Source: Pseudomonadota bacterium (GTDB lineage Bacteria; Myxococcota_A; Polyangia; Polyangiales; Polyangiaceae). Taken from it: 64,000 bases of DNA. Positions 1-7,674 of this stretch are shown here, in pieces. The stretch's first letter is position 1; every line of letters begins with the position of its first letter. The stretch lies in contig JAEWRL010000026.1 of the NCBI GenBank assembly GCA_023398955.1, positions 1 to 64,000 of the forward strand, in the 5' to 3' direction. A program made the translations under genes and the position numbers. The notes beneath the pieces are model-generated. The model was not told where the DNA came from. It worked only from the letters and a program-made list of their open reading frames with translations, and ran no database searches.

Positions 1-1
1 G

Positions 2-82
2 GAGCAACACCAGGCAGGTAAGGAGATGGTCGTGCGCATTGTTTCGATGCTCATCAAGCTCGCGCAGAGCTGCGAGATGTGA
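2..82 (+). CDS. Four-helix-bundle protein, 3' fragment (cut by window start)
   Basis: The last 26 codons and TGA stop of a gene that is complete in copy 2 (24630-24983); the visible bases are the same. The full protein resembles the small four-helix-bundle family best known from intervening sequences inside bacterial 23S rRNA genes. Only the end of the last helix is visible, so intactness of this copy cannot be judged. Confidence 0.6.
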   Translation, partial: EQHQAGKEMVVRIVSMLIKLAQSCEM

Positions 83-89
83 GCACGTC

Positions 90-500
90 TCACAACCGCA
101 ACCACAGAAGCACGCAGCCGATGGCAACGACCGCGGGTGCTGCTCGGAAGGCTCCCGAGTCATACGCCTTGTCGGCAAGCAGGCAGCGCGAAAGAGCTCG
201 TGCAACGAGCGCCTTCGCAGGACAAATGTCGTGGCGTTGGCCCTCGGTGAGCTCGAAGGTGAGCGGCAGGCCGAGCGCATCGACAACAAGGTGAACTTTC
301 GTGGAAAGGCCGCCCCGCGAACGACCTGGTACCCCCGTGCGGCGCCACCACAGAACCGCTTCGATGAAGTTTCTATCATCCTTCGCCCGGCGCCCCGCTC
401 CGCGCTGGCCTTCCAGCACAAGAGCCAACTTTGACTACTGACCGTCGTTCAGTTGAAGTCGAAGCATGCTGCGCTCCCTGGAGCATGCCTCAAGCACCAT
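90..500 (-). pseudogene. IS5-family transposase remnant, copy 1
   Basis: The frame starts like copy 2 (ATG at 500), but the Trp codon after the DGQ motif is a TAG stop. After that it keeps part of the N-terminal domain (DDRNFIEAVLWWRRTGVP), then jumps by deletion to the middle of the catalytic domain (GRSRGGLSTKVHLVVDALG, then LLADKAYDS, which carries one expected catalytic Asp). A second deletion leads to the C-terminal end (AVVAIGCVLLWLRL). With a nonsense codon and two internal deletions it cannot make an active transposase. It is identified as IS5-type from the N-terminal DUF4096-like segment and the TKVHL and ADKAYDS motifs. Confidence 0.8.
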
Positions 501-536
501 GGAAAAGTTTTCGGCGTACAACGCCGGGCACGGGCA

Positions 537-555
537 CGCATTCAGGGACAGGCCC
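537..555 (-). repeat. Right terminal inverted repeat of IS copy 1
   Basis: These 19 bases (CGCATTCAGGGACAGGCCC) are identical to the right end of copy 2 and are the exact reverse complement of the left end at 24531-24549. TA follows at 556-557. The last base also forms the G of the TAG stop of the flanking methyltransferase on the minus strand. Confidence 0.9.
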
Positions 556-1190
556 TAGCGCTCCGGAGTAGCCTCGACTCGCATCATGTAATAACGCGCA
601 ATGTGACGCGTCGGATGATTCCAGTGCAGCGATTCATCCTTCAAGCAGAGTCCCGCGCGATCCACCAGTTCCCTGTATTCCGCCTGCCGCCGCACGAAAC
701 GCCCGCGGTCGAACGCAGCGAGTACGTTGCTGAGCCAGTGCGATGTACCAGGGAGGTACACGACGTCCAGAGTGCCCAGGCGCGAGAAGTGGGCGGACCC
801 CGCCACCGACCGCAGGAGGCTCACCGAGTGTTCATCGCTGAGGTGATGCAGCACCCCGCACATGACAACGATCGACGGTTTGATGCGAGCGACATCCGCC
901 TCGGTGCAGGGGGCGCAGGCAAACTCGACGTGCTGACCTGCCGGGACAGTGCGTTTCTTGGCTGAGTCGATGGCCACCGGATCGGTGTCGAAGCCCCAGT
1001 AGCTCCGGAACCGTTGGAGGTAGTCGAGGGCGTTCCCGGTGCCGCACCCGACGTCCAGAACGATGTCATCCTCCGTCACGCCGAGCGCGTCGTAAAAGGC
1101 CGACACGTCGAGGCCACCCAGCAGAAACGGCCGAATGCGGTCATAGACGAAGGGGTGCCCCATCACCCGCTGGTATGCCTTGGAAAGCAT
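555..1190 (-). CDS. Class I SAM-dependent methyltransferase
   Basis: A 211-residue soluble protein with the Rossmann SAM-binding motif VLDVGCGTG (residues 44-52), an acidic strand-2 end (GFDTDP) and a motif IV-like stretch ending in GVLHHLSDEH. These are typical of class I methyltransferases; the substrate cannot be read from the sequence. I prefer the ATG at 1190 over a TTG 36 bases upstream, because that TTG has no clear ribosome-binding site and adds residues unlike the family. The TAG stop (555-557) is built from the TA beside the IS element plus the first G of its inverted repeat, so the element sits exactly at the end of the gene. Several other genes in the window modify envelope sugars or lipids, so an envelope substrate is possible but unproven. 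Confidence 0.8.
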   Translation of the reverse strand: MLSKAYQRVMGHPFVYDRIRPFLLGGLDVSAFYDALGVTEDDIVLDVGCGTGNALDYLQRFRSYWGFDTDPVAIDSAKKRTVPAGQHVEFACAPCTEADVARIKPSIVVMCGVLHHLSDEHSVSLLRSVAGSAHFSRLGTLDVVYLPGTSHWLSNVLAAFDRGRFVRRQAEYRELVDRAGLCLKDESLHWNHPTRHIARYYMMRVEATPER

Positions 1191-1905
1191 CCTGTCCCGT
1201 GTATCCCCTCTTGACGGCGGGGGCAAGTCGCACTGGAGGCAAGACCCGGGATGGGTGACGTCCCGCAGGTTCCGAGCTCCTGACGCGCCACACGGGGAGA
1301 ACGAGACTGCAACTCATAGCGGTTCTCTCGTCGCAGCCGGGCCGGCCCGTTGCCCTACATTCGATCGCGCTTGAGGGGGTCGGCGGCGGGCCCGCCGCTG
1401 TCCACCATCGTTCGATGCCGGCGGACCCGCTTTCGCTTGGAGCGAGCGGGGATAACTGCGCGCGCTGGGCATGGGGGAGGCTTGGAAGGTGCCGCTTCCG
1501 GCGCTTCGCCGCCTCCGTGCGCAGCTTACCAACGTGGTTAGCGATACCGTGTAGACGACCCCGAGAGACGTCACATCTCTTGCGTTCACCAAGGTATGAG
1601 CCGCCTTCCTCTCGCGATTGCACACCATTAAGAACGTTAAGAGCGTTAAGAACGTTAAGAGCGTTAGGAACGTTAAGAGCGTTAGGAACGTTAAGCTCTC
1701 TTGTTACCGAAACCACATTGACAGGTCGCCCCAGCTGCCAGTATTCGTTCATGCAGTACGCCTCGTCACGTGGGAGACGGACAGAATCCGGAAGAGGACT
1801 AGAACCATGCATCCTTGGCACCGTTCATGTGCCAAGGAACTGTCATTTCCAGGCGACGGGCTTCCGTGATTTCGGATGACAGGACCCCTCTACAAAGGAA
1901 TTAAA
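1191..1905. other. Long non-coding stretch between divergent genes
   Basis: About 715 bases between the methyltransferase and the secreted protease, which point away from each other. Open frames here have no recognisable domain and no ribosome-binding site. The only clear structure is the 9-bp tandem repeat at 1627-1698. The stretch presumably holds the promoters of both genes, but I cannot place one. Confidence 0.5.
1627..1698. repeat. Eight tandem 9-bp units (GTTAAGARC)
   Basis: Eight consecutive 9-base units: ATTAAGAAC, then GTTAAGAGC, GTTAAGAAC, GTTAAGAGC, GTTAGGAAC, GTTAAGAGC, GTTAGGAAC and GTTAAGCTC. AAC and AGC endings alternate through the first seven units, giving an 18-base higher-order period. 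It is AT-richer than the surrounding DNA and lies about 210 bases upstream of the secreted protease gene at 1906. Confidence 0.9.
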
Positions 1906-3402
1906 ATGAAACCAATTTGCACCAGCTCCTTGCTCCATACCCATCTTGCCATTCTTAGTACCTGCTCTGCCCTTCTCGGATGCGCTGACGGCGCGGGGGA
2001 CGAAAACTGGAACGACCTAGCATCTACGCAGGATGAGTTGCGGCTAACGACGTACGCTTGTGGGGATAGCGTCTGCAGCTCCACGTGGTCGTCCACGGAT
2101 AAGAGAGACTTATCTTTCTGCGTTTCACCCACTGGCTGGCCAAGCACGACATTCCGAGCATTCATTACTAGCACATACAACTCAGCCGCCACTTCCTGGA
2201 ACCAAGCCGCCGATGTAAACATCTATAATGTTTCCGCATCACCTTGCGACAACACGAACAGCTCCGTCAAGTTCAACATCAGGTACGACGGGACGCTGTC
2301 CGCTGGAAGCGCCGTGAGCTTTCGGCCGCATTTCCCACGGGCGCAACGGGAAATCAGGATCGGACCACAAAAGTCCGGCAATGACTACTACTGGTATCAA
2401 GCTCGCCATGAACTTGGACACGCGCTCGGGTTTGCAAATGAAACAGATACGCATCCCGTCGCCATACTCAATGGTCCGGATCCAGATTCTGCTATGCAAC
2501 CGAGTGGCACCGAGACCGCCCTTAGCGAGCTTGATCGTCAGGGCGCACAGTCAGTATATGGCATCCGTTGGTTGAACCTCGGCGGGGAAATCGCTGGGAG
2601 CCCGACTGCCGCATCCTGGGGCAGTGGCCGCCTGGACATCTTCGCTCGTGGATTGGGCTCGCCGGACCGCATCCATCAGCGGTGGTTCGATGGCGCATGG
2701 CACCCGTGGAGCAATCTCGGCGCGCCCTCAGTCGGGCTCGGCGGCTCACCCAATGCGGTTGGACGAGCCGTCGGTAAACTTGATGTCTTCGTTCGTGGAT
2801 CGGATACCGCGCTCTGGCGGCGAACCTATGACAACGCTTGGGGGCCGTGGGTAAGCGAAGGCGGCAGCATCGCCGGACGCCCGGGAGTCGCGTCCTGGGC
2901 AGCGAATCGCTGGGACGTGCTGGTGGTCGGCGGCGGGTCTCTCCATCACAAATGGTACGACGGCAGTTCGCACCCCTTCCAGAACTGGGGACACCCAACC
3001 GAGACCACGCTTCATGGAGATGTCTCTGCAGTAAGTTGGGGAGCCAATCGACTGGACGCACTAGTACGCGGAACAAACTTAAGACTATTTCACTTTGCAT
3101 ATGATGGCGGCACGATCACCTGGACATCCGTACCACATCCCCCGGCTACTCTGGACGGAGCCCCTACCCTGGTAAAGACCGGAGTGGGACAACTTGAAGC
3201 TTTTGCCCTCGCAGCCGCGGGGCGCCTGTACATGAGCTCCTATCGCAACGGTGCTTGGTCCGCGTGGTCCTACAAGGGCAACCTTCAGGCGGACAAGGTA
3301 GGAGCCGTGAGCTGGGGCCCAGGCAGGATCGATGTGTTCTCGAGGAGATCCTACAGCTCCGCCCTACATCAAGCGTACTCGGTAAACGGAAGCTGGTACT
3401 GA
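1906..3402 (+). CDS. Secreted metzincin-like zinc protease with PLL-type beta-propeller
   Basis: A 498-residue protein with a lipoprotein-type signal (LLGC, Cys26). The N-terminal half carries HELGHALGFAN (His168, Glu169, His172) and, 29 residues after the first His, SAMQP, which fits the metzincin Met-turn. The usual third zinc ligand (His or Asp) is Asn178. From about residue 222 to the end there are roughly six repeats with WG.GRLDIF/ARG or VSWG..R.D motifs, matching the DUF346/PLL lectin-like propeller family. The protein is probably exported and anchored, or released, to act on extracellular protein or bind glycans. The start at 1906 (AAAGGAATTAAA just upstream) is preferred over an in-frame ATG 30 bases earlier because it gives a clean signal peptide. 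Whether it is a working protease is open because of the Asn. Confidence 0.75.
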   Translation: MKPICTSSLLHTHLAILSTCSALLGCADGAGDENWNDLASTQDELRLTTYACGDSVCSSTWSSTDKRDLSFCVSPTGWPSTTFRAFITSTYNSAATSWNQAADVNIYNVSASPCDNTNSSVKFNIRYDGTLSAGSAVSFRPHFPRAQREIRIGPQKSGNDYYWYQARHELGHALGFANETDTHPVAILNGPDPDSAMQPSGTETALSELDRQGAQSVYGIRWLNLGGEIAGSPTAASWGSGRLDIFARGLGSPDRIHQRWFDGAWHPWSNLGAPSVGLGGSPNAVGRAVGKLDVFVRGSDTALWRRTYDNAWGPWVSEGGSIAGRPGVASWAANRWDVLVVGGGSLHHKWYDGSSHPFQNWGHPTETTLHGDVSAVSWGANRLDALVRGTNLRLFHFAYDGGTITWTSVPHPPATLDGAPTLVKTGVGQLEAFALAAAGRLYMSSYRNGAWSAWSYKGNLQADKVGAVSWGPGRIDVFSRRSYSSALHQAYSVNGSWY

Positions 3403-3505
3403 AGCAGTGTATAGCTAACTGTACCCGGCGCCGTCTATCGAGGGTTAACTATGAGCGCCCGCTGGGTGTGAGAACGAGAAACCTTCGGGCACACGCCACT
3501 CCGAG

Positions 3506-3535
3506 CAGCCTGGGCGGGCCACTCGTCCCGGGCTG
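3506..3535. terminator. Terminator-like hairpin between convergent genes
   Basis: CAGCCTGGG (3506-3514) pairs with CCCGGGCTG (3527-3535), nine pairs including one G-U, around a 12-base loop. It sits between the ends of the protease and the DUF2079 gene, which converge. There is no T-tract, so function as an intrinsic terminator is only suggested. Confidence 0.35.
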
Positions 3536-3581
3536 TTCGGTAGCCTTCGCCGAATTGCTCAGATTCGGACCGACCCAAGCG

Positions 3582-5591
3582 TCACCTCCTGTTCGGGGAA
3601 GGAGAGGATCGGCGTACCCCTAGCTCGCGATAGAGCGCGGCCTTTTCAGTACTGGTGCTTGGCGATTCGTGGTCGCGCTTCCAAAGCGTAAACGGCCCAG
3701 AGCGGGCCACAAAGCCATACGGATGCTGCTCCATAACCACCTGAATGTTAGTTCTAGTGCGCCCTAGATGGAATGACGACTTTCCCCATAACAGATACTC
3801 ACCGGCTGCCTGTGACTGGCCAATGGCATAGATATCGGACCGATTGGACAAATGGGGCGTCTCGAAGTCGGTGGTCGTCACTGATGCATCCCGCGGAATC
3901 ATGGCAATGAGCGACTCCAGCTGCTTGAGCCGCAACGCCTCCTCCGGCGTCATCTCGTATCTGACCGGCTGTATCCCGCCGACGAAAGAGCTGGGTTTGA
4001 TGACCAAGCCAAATACAGTGGAATGGCACACCGTAGCAAACAGAACCGCGCCGGCCCCAGCCCATACTCGCGCCTGACGCACGGAAGTAGCCACAAAGGC
4101 GGTACCCCAATGATTCTTGAGCGAGGCTAGATAGAGAGTCGCAGCCGCAAATACATATGGTGTAAAGTGAGAGGAATAGTGATACTTAATGGATATTGTG
4201 GCTGGCCAGTTAGTTACCAACGTGAAGAACATTCCCGGGATCAAGAGGACCGCGAGGGTGGCGCGCCGAAGTGGGAGAAACGCCAGGGGCGCTAGAATGT
4301 GCAACATGTACTCGAACTTGGGTGCCGTGATGAGATGCCGTGCCACGAAGAGCGGGTTGGACGCCAAGGTCTTCATCACTGAGGCGTACCCATGCTCCCC
4401 GGGGACCATTAAGTCGCGGTACAGATCAGCAAAGAACCACGTGCCGCAGTGGGGCATGATTACGCCCTTGACCAGAGCAAACCAAGCTGCCGCTGAGAGC
4501 GCCAACCAGATTCCTAGTTTGGGACGAGCGCCCGTTAGTACCAGCAGAATCCCGACGATCATCGTGCCGGGAGCCATATCCTCACGCATGAGGAATAGCA
4601 CCACCGTAGCCGGAATGATGATTCGCTTCCTCTGTACGGCAATTCCATAAAATAGCAAGAACTGGAATGGGATGGATATGGGCAGCCAGTGGAAGTCATA
4701 GTACTGGGCGCCGTGCAGAGGAGCATACAGGAGGTAGCTGATAGAAATCAGGACAGAGAGCCACCTCGTCAAGTGAGTCGCCGCAAACAAGTAGAGCAGA
4801 ATCGCGGCACCGCCCAACGCCGTGGCCTGAATGACGAGGAGCATCTCAGCGCTCGGGTGGAGTGCGTAGATGGGCACGAAAAGAACCATGGCGAACTCGG
4901 CATGGCTCGCTAGGGAGTTTCCTGGGCCATCACCGTACATGACCGTCGAGCGGAATGGCTCTCCATGCATCGCGTTCCACATGAGGTTGTCGAAGATCCC
5001 CAAGTCATAGGCACCCGTACCGAACCTATAGTGATCAAGGATAGTCAAGTAGCTCGTGAGGATGACATAGGCCAGACTCGCAACACAGACGACAGCGAAG
5101 GGTAACTTCTCGGATTTGCGAAACCATCCAAACCAGTTAGCTGTTCTCTTCCGTCGGCGGATCCTCGCGAGTACCTCGCTGAAGAATCCGAAAAGGCTCA
5201 CCTCACAGGCGAGCGCGGAGGCCCCCAGCACTACGAGGTATTCGAGCTGGTGGCGGAACCAGAACTCAGTTTCCAACAGGTAGGGCGCTAGGCCTAAGGG
5301 AATGAGCACAGCGCCCGCTTTCGCCCACCTAAGGAGGCGGAACGAGCCAAAACGAGCAAACGCGATGAACCCCGCCACGAGAACCGTCAGACCGACGCTC
5401 CCGAGTACCAACATCAGTTGCTGCCGACTCTCGTCGGGGAACTCGTTGCGCGCGAGGACTTCGGTGAGACTGCTTCCGAGCGCGAGGCCCACCACACCGA
5501 AGACGACGGACGCCGCCTCCAATTCGAACAAGGCAAGGGCGCGGACGAGACGGGTTAAGGAAGAACGACCGGAAAGCGCGGTGCGGAACAT
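3582..5591 (-). CDS. DUF2079 polytopic membrane protein
   Basis: A 669-residue protein with about a dozen hydrophobic segments. The motif RFGTGAYDLGIFDNLMWN (around residues 190-210) is the signature of the DUF2079 family, whose members resemble GT-C glycosyltransferases such as the PMT/GT39 group. The first 150 residues form an extra membrane block before the family core. The C-terminal 130 residues (from about DASVTTTDFETPHLSNR) look like an extracytoplasmic domain. A role in moving sugars from a polyprenyl-phosphate donor is an inference, supported by the GT2 polyprenyl-phosphate sugar synthase gene next upstream on the same strand. A 382-base gap separates the two, so they need not share a transcript. 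Confidence 0.75.
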   Translation of the reverse strand: MFRTALSGRSSLTRLVRALALFELEAASVVFGVVGLALGSSLTEVLARNEFPDESRQQLMLVLGSVGLTVLVAGFIAFARFGSFRLLRWAKAGAVLIPLGLAPYLLETEFWFRHQLEYLVVLGASALACEVSLFGFFSEVLARIRRRKRTANWFGWFRKSEKLPFAVVCVASLAYVILTSYLTILDHYRFGTGAYDLGIFDNLMWNAMHGEPFRSTVMYGDGPGNSLASHAEFAMVLFVPIYALHPSAEMLLVIQATALGGAAILLYLFAATHLTRWLSVLISISYLLYAPLHGAQYYDFHWLPISIPFQFLLFYGIAVQRKRIIIPATVVLFLMREDMAPGTMIVGILLVLTGARPKLGIWLALSAAAWFALVKGVIMPHCGTWFFADLYRDLMVPGEHGYASVMKTLASNPLFVARHLITAPKFEYMLHILAPLAFLPLRRATLAVLLIPGMFFTLVTNWPATISIKYHYSSHFTPYVFAAATLYLASLKNHWGTAFVATSVRQARVWAGAGAVLFATVCHSTVFGLVIKPSSFVGGIQPVRYEMTPEEALRLKQLESLIAMIPRDASVTTTDFETPHLSNRSDIYAIGQSQAAGEYLLWGKSSFHLGRTRTNIQVVMEQHPYGFVARSGPFTLWKRDHESPSTSTEKAALYRELGVRRSSPSPNRR

Positions 5592-5973
5592 CGGTGGGGA
5601 GAGCCTATCTCAGTGCTGCGCAAAGACAATCGACTGCGACAGGTCTCCCGCCGACCGTAGGCACCATCCCACTCGTAGTAAATGGCCGAGCGATGCTTGA
5701 TCGAGGCACGAACAGTGAACCGATTCATTCGAGTACATGGACTCTGGGTTGCCGGGCATCGGGTGAACTGGCGTGCCGCCTGGCAGTGGATTGGTGGACC
5801 CACCCTTTCTGCTGACCATAGGCCACGTAGCCGACGCTTGGTGCCGGTAGTGGAGGAGCAAAGGGAGAGGACCACGGAGACGCTGGACCGCAGATGCCTG
5901 CTTCTGCCGTAGGTCTCGGATCCAAGTACTCCCACAGAGCTACGGAGACCCGAGTGCAACGCGCAGTTACAAA
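5592..5973. other. Intergenic gap, nothing recognised
   Basis: A 382-base gap between the GT2 gene and the DUF2079 gene, both on the minus strand. I see no protein, tRNA or repeat in it. It presumably contains the promoter of the DUF2079 gene. Confidence 0.5.
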
Positions 5974-6990
5974 TCAAGCACGCTTCGGCTCGGCGGCTTC
6001 GCGCGCCCGACCAGTAGCCATGCTGTTGGGCGGGTCCGAAACTGGAAGCGCATCCACCAGATTGATGCGCTCGGCAACCGTGTAGAGAGGGCGCTTCTTC
6101 ACCTCTTCATAGACCCGGCCAACATACTCACCCAGGACCCCCGTGACGAGTAGCTGTGCCGAAGAGCAAAAGGCAACGAGCATCATCACCGTGGTCCAAC
6201 CAATGACCACTGGGGCGCCGCGAAGCTTCTGGAAAAGCGCCCAGCCGCCGATCCCGACAGCGAGGAGCCCAGTAACGATCCCGAGTATCGTCGCGAGCCG
6301 CACGGGTACGATCGAGAACGACGTGATTCCGTCAATGGCGAAGCGAAGCATCTTCGCGAAGGGATACTTCGTCTCGCCAGCGAAGCGAGCGGGGCGTTCA
6401 TAGAGGACACGGGTCTGCCGAAAGCCTACCCACGCCACCATACCGCGAACGAAGCGGTGGCGTTCCCGGAGCGACCGTAGTGTGAGCACGACTTGCCGCG
6501 ACATGAGCCTGAAGTCCCCAGCGTCCACGGGGACTTCGAATCCCAGCATACTGCGAAGCATCCGGTAGAAGAGCGCTGCAGTGAGGCGCTTGAAGAGCGT
6601 CTCGCCGTAGCGGCGGCTGCGAACGCCGTACACCACGTCATAGCCCTCGTGATGCTTCTCCAGCATCTCCTTGACGACCTCGGGTGGATCCTGGAGGTCG
6701 GCGTCCATGACGAGGACGGCGTCACCGTCCGCGACGTCGAGCCCCGCCGTGATCGCGATCTGGTGGCCGAAGTTCCGCGCGAAGCTGAGGATTTTGAAGC
6801 GCGGCTCCCCTTCAGCCATGTGCCGGAGCATCGTGAGGGACCTATCCGTCGAGCCATCGTCGACGAAGATGACCTCCCAGCTCTCGCTCATCGAGTCGAG
6901 GAGCGCCGTGAGCCTCCGATGGAGTTCTGGTATTGTCTCTTCCTCGTTGAAGACGGGAAGCACGAGCGAGAGAGCGGGCCGTTCGGACAC
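5974..6990 (-). CDS. GT2 glycosyltransferase (polyprenyl-phosphate sugar synthase, GtrB/DPM-like)
   Basis: A 338-residue protein. It has the GT-A motifs LSLVLPVFNEEETIPEL near the N-terminus, VIFVDDGSTDRS, and the DXD-type MDADLQDPPE, then two C-terminal membrane segments (around 230-255 and 265-290). This layout is that of GtrB/DPM1-like enzymes that transfer a sugar from a nucleotide donor to polyprenyl phosphate on the cytoplasmic face. The start is uncertain: I use the GTG at 6990, which begins right before the catalytic domain. An in-frame ATG at 7074 would add 28 residues of unusual composition. It is divergent from the nuo operon and upstream of the DUF2079 membrane protein, a likely user of its lipid-linked product. 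Confidence 0.8.
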   Translation of the reverse strand: MSERPALSLVLPVFNEEETIPELHRRLTALLDSMSESWEVIFVDDGSTDRSLTMLRHMAEGEPRFKILSFARNFGHQIAITAGLDVADGDAVLVMDADLQDPPEVVKEMLEKHHEGYDVVYGVRSRRYGETLFKRLTAALFYRMLRSMLGFEVPVDAGDFRLMSRQVVLTLRSLRERHRFVRGMVAWVGFRQTRVLYERPARFAGETKYPFAKMLRFAIDGITSFSIVPVRLATILGIVTGLLAVGIGGWALFQKLRGAPVVIGWTTVMMLVAFCSSAQLLVTGVLGEYVGRVYEEVKKRPLYTVAERINLVDALPVSDPPNSMATGRAREAAEPKRA

Positions 6991-7320
6991 GGGCCCTTTA
7001 TAAACGATCTCGCGCGACAGCGGACTGCCTCCGAGCGCCACCCGAGCGCAAGCCCGACACCTGCCGGCGTCCACAAGGCAAGCACAAACCTGCCGCCCGG
7101 ACTAGCCCGAGAGATGCGCGCTGCCCGGGATGTGGCGTCAGAGCGAGGGCTAGCCAACCGACCAACCAGGCACCATCGCCGCGTTCTGTGGGTAGCAAGG
7201 CGGACGGGGTTTGGCATCCCCGATGCACGCGAGCGGCGCAGGAGTCCAGCCAATGAAGAACACGGAAGTCGCAAGGCAGCCCCATTGCGAACCGGCCTTG
7301 CGAGGCGGGAGGTCCCGATC
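6991..7320. promoter_or_regulatory. Divergent promoter region (GT2 gene / nuo-like operon)
   Basis: About 330 bases between two divergent transcription units. No gene is recognised, and no consensus promoter is clear enough to place. The interval must contain the start signals for the nuo-like operon, because all its later genes overlap or nearly touch. Confidence 0.4.
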
Positions 7321-7674
7321 GTGAGTGCCTTCACGTCCGTTTTCGCCACAGCCGTGGCTGTATTCCTCACCTGGGTGTTCGTCGCTTGGCTCGGACGTCC
7401 GCGTCAGCCCACCGAGCGACCTTGGACCGCGACATTACCCGTCCTCGGCGGCAGTGAACCGTCCACGCACGCTTGGAGCCGATTCCACGTGCGCTATTAC
7501 CCCATGGCACTTCTCTTCCTCGCGTTCGAGATGGAGATGATGTTCATGTACCCGTGGGCAGTCGTCTTCGTCCGCGAGGGGATGAAGGCCCTCGCGGAGA
7601 TGGGCATGTTCCTGGCCATCCTTGCCGTCGGTGTCGTCTATGCCTGGCGGGAGGGAGCTTTCCGCTGGCAGTGA
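7321..7674 (+). CDS. nuoA: Complex I-like subunit A (NuoA family)
   Basis: A 117-residue protein with three membrane segments. The middle, with HVRYYPMALLFLAFEMEMMFMYPWAV, keeps the acidic, Met-rich second helix typical of NuoA. The GTG start is immediately preceded by GGGAGGTCCCGATC. It is the first gene of an eight-gene unit whose members overlap or nearly touch. The 4-base GTGA overlap with the next gene implies translational coupling. In complex I, NuoA helps form the loop region between the quinone site and the membrane arm; here its partners are unusual (see 7671-9053). Confidence 0.85.
   Translation: MSAFTSVFATAVAVFLTWVFVAWLGRPRQPTERPWTATLPVLGGSEPSTHAWSRFHVRYYPMALLFLAFEMEMMFMYPWAVVFVREGMKALAEMGMFLAILAVGVVYAWREGAFRWQ

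Larger units (their letters stand above)
1..555 (-). mobile_element. Decayed IS5-type element, copy 1 (right part only)
   Basis: Bases 1-136 match 24902-25037, and 328-555 match 25291-25524, almost base for base. This is therefore a second copy of the element at 24531-25524, with its left end outside the window. It holds the 3' end of a four-helix-bundle gene (2-82) followed by a broken, convergent transposase (90-500). The right inverted repeat at 537-555 is identical to that of copy 2. It lacks one GGGCAC unit next to the repeat, which explains part of the length difference. Bases 137-327 come from the middle of the transposase, a part that copy 2 has lost. Confidence 0.85.

Noticed and set aside
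1141..1821. 226-codon minus-strand frame across the 9-bp repeat
   Set aside because: The middle is just the repeat translated (LNVPNA/LNVLNA), the rest is low-complexity Arg-rich, and it overlaps the methyltransferase start.
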